From NCBI GenBank assembly GCA_965215855.1, contig CBDCER010000003.1, positions 1,550,001-1,614,000 of the forward strand: a DNA stretch of 64,000 nucleotides, in the 5' to 3' direction. Position numbers and translations under genes: made by a program. Below, in pieces: positions 63,311 to 64,000 of this stretch. The notes beneath the pieces were generated by a model. It was not told where the DNA came from. It saw only the letters and a program-made list of their open reading frames with translations, and ran no database searches. Each line of letters starts with the position of its first letter. The first letter of the stretch is position 1. This stretch comes from J027 sp965215855. GTDB taxonomy: Bacteria > Chloroflexota > Anaerolineae > Aggregatilineales > J027.

Positions 63311-63397
63311 ACAGCAGCTCCTACATAAAATTATGAACGGTAAATATCAGCGATCTTCACTGCCACTGACAAATATGCTATAGTGTCGCATTCATAT

Positions 63398-63427
63398 TTT
63401 ATAATGGCAAATGAAGTCCCATGTAAA
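63398..63427 (-). promoter_or_regulatory. Putative promoter of the amino acid transporter operon
   Basis: On the minus strand TTTACA (63427-63422), an 18-base spacer and TATAAA (63403-63398) lie 88 bases before the binding-protein start, in the 137-base divergent gap. Confidence 0.4.
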
Positions 63428-63447
63428 AATTTTTAACACAAATTTGT

Positions 63448-64000
63448 ATGGATAGCAAACAAGATAGAAACTTTGTAAAAAACCGTTGGCAACGTATGGG
63501 GCGCAATACACGGATCGTTGCCATTTCTATGGTGCTGTGGGCCATTGGCGAGGGGCTATGGCTGCATATCCAGCCGCTTTATCTCTCGTCGTTGGGGGCA
63601 ACGCCTCAACAAACTGGCTTCATACTAGGGATGGCGGGTTTGGCCCGGTTATTGGTGATGCTGCCGGCTGGGTTACTGGCAGATCGGCATGGCGCACGTA
63701 AGGTCATGTTGCCGGGCTGGTTCCTAGGGTTAGGGGGCGTCATTCTCATCGCGGCGGCCCCTAATTTCTACGTTCTGACTATTGGTTTTTTCCTGTATGG
63801 TGCATCTGCGTTAGGGTTCCCTATCCTCAACCTCTATTTGATTCAATCATTGACTGAAGACCGAACCATTACCCATCGACTGCGTCCCCAGGAAGCATTG
63901 ACATTCATTTATGCGTTATTCTGGTTGGGTCAAATTCTCTCGCCTGGTGTGGGTGGCATTCTGGCTGATTGGTTCTCGCTGCGAATGGTGTTTGGGATCA
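63448..64000 (+). CDS. MFS transporter, 3-prime end missing
   Basis: The frame opens at ATG 63448 and runs to the window edge (184 codons). The visible part has about six membrane segments, with LYLSSLGATPQQTGFILGMAG in the first loop region and LPAGLLADRHGARKVML, the MFS motif A (G-x-L-a-D-r-x-G-r-k). This marks a 12-TM major facilitator family exporter or importer; a closer call needs the missing half. The start has no clear ribosome site. Divergent from the amino acid operon. Confidence 0.8.
   Translation, partial: MDSKQDRNFVKNRWQRMGRNTRIVAISMVLWAIGEGLWLHIQPLYLSSLGATPQQTGFILGMAGLARLLVMLPAGLLADRHGARKVMLPGWFLGLGGVILIAAAPNFYVLTIGFFLYGASALGFPILNLYLIQSLTEDRTITHRLRPQEALTFIYALFWLGQILSPGVGGILADWFSLRMVFGI

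Overview
The window looks like chromosomal DNA from a member of the Chloroflexota, probably Anaerolineae-like. This is inferred from gene content, not from a marker gene: many secreted SH3b, PPC, CARDB and beta-propeller proteins, a PucC-like carrier, an NHLRC2-like thioredoxin/NHL protein, a T-box upstream of thrS, and mixed ATG/GTG/TTG starts. G+C is roughly 50-55% by eye. I saw no rRNA, tRNA, CRISPR array or phage genes. Both ends cut through genes: a flippase-like membrane protein on the left and an MFS transporter on the right.

Layout. 1-10.4 kb: membrane flippase, biotin carrier protein, an unusual 5-prime-nucleotidase-like protein, secreted SH3b and PPC proteins, an HD hydrolase, SDR, FHA protein, a serine-palmitoyltransferase-like PLP enzyme and a Tat-exported polysaccharide deacetylase. 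10.4-14.7 kb: a DUF166-like protein divergent from a large HerA/DUF87-type ATPase with proline/glutamine-rich tandem repeats. 14.7-19.4 kb: a solitary FtsX/MacB-type permease bracketed by a 51-bp direct repeat, next to a NarL-type two-component system. 19.4-22.3 kb: Kef-type antiporter and RluD-type pseudouridine synthase.

22.4-28.5 kb is the most interesting part. A TIR-HEAT protein is followed by a decayed IS630-type element and then a tightly coupled four-gene ubiquitin-like cassette: E2, a JAB/MPN protein whose C-terminus looks like a second inactive E2 fold, E1, and a short proline-rich protein. No ubiquitin-like modifier is visible.

28.5-41.6 kb: orphan sensor kinase, large secreted beta-propeller protein, HtpG, a solute-binding protein, and a translationally coupled trio (periplasmic-binding/SH3b/CARDB fusion, glycosyltransferase, polyprenyl glycosylphosphotransferase) for surface glycan. 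41.6-51.9 kb: rho, thrS with a threonine T-box and a Thr-rich leader ORF, a membrane TIR protein, a class B PBP lipoprotein, maf and uvrD/pcrA. 52-58 kb: purple-acid-phosphatase-like enzyme, thioredoxin/NHL protein, a VOC protein under a palindromic operator, and the PucC-like carrier. 58-63.3 kb: a complete polar amino acid ABC transporter operon (binding protein, two permeases, ATPase), with a stem-loop after the binding-protein gene.

All calls are from reading the sequence; no database search was run. Families are named from motifs, and promoters and operators are pattern matches only.
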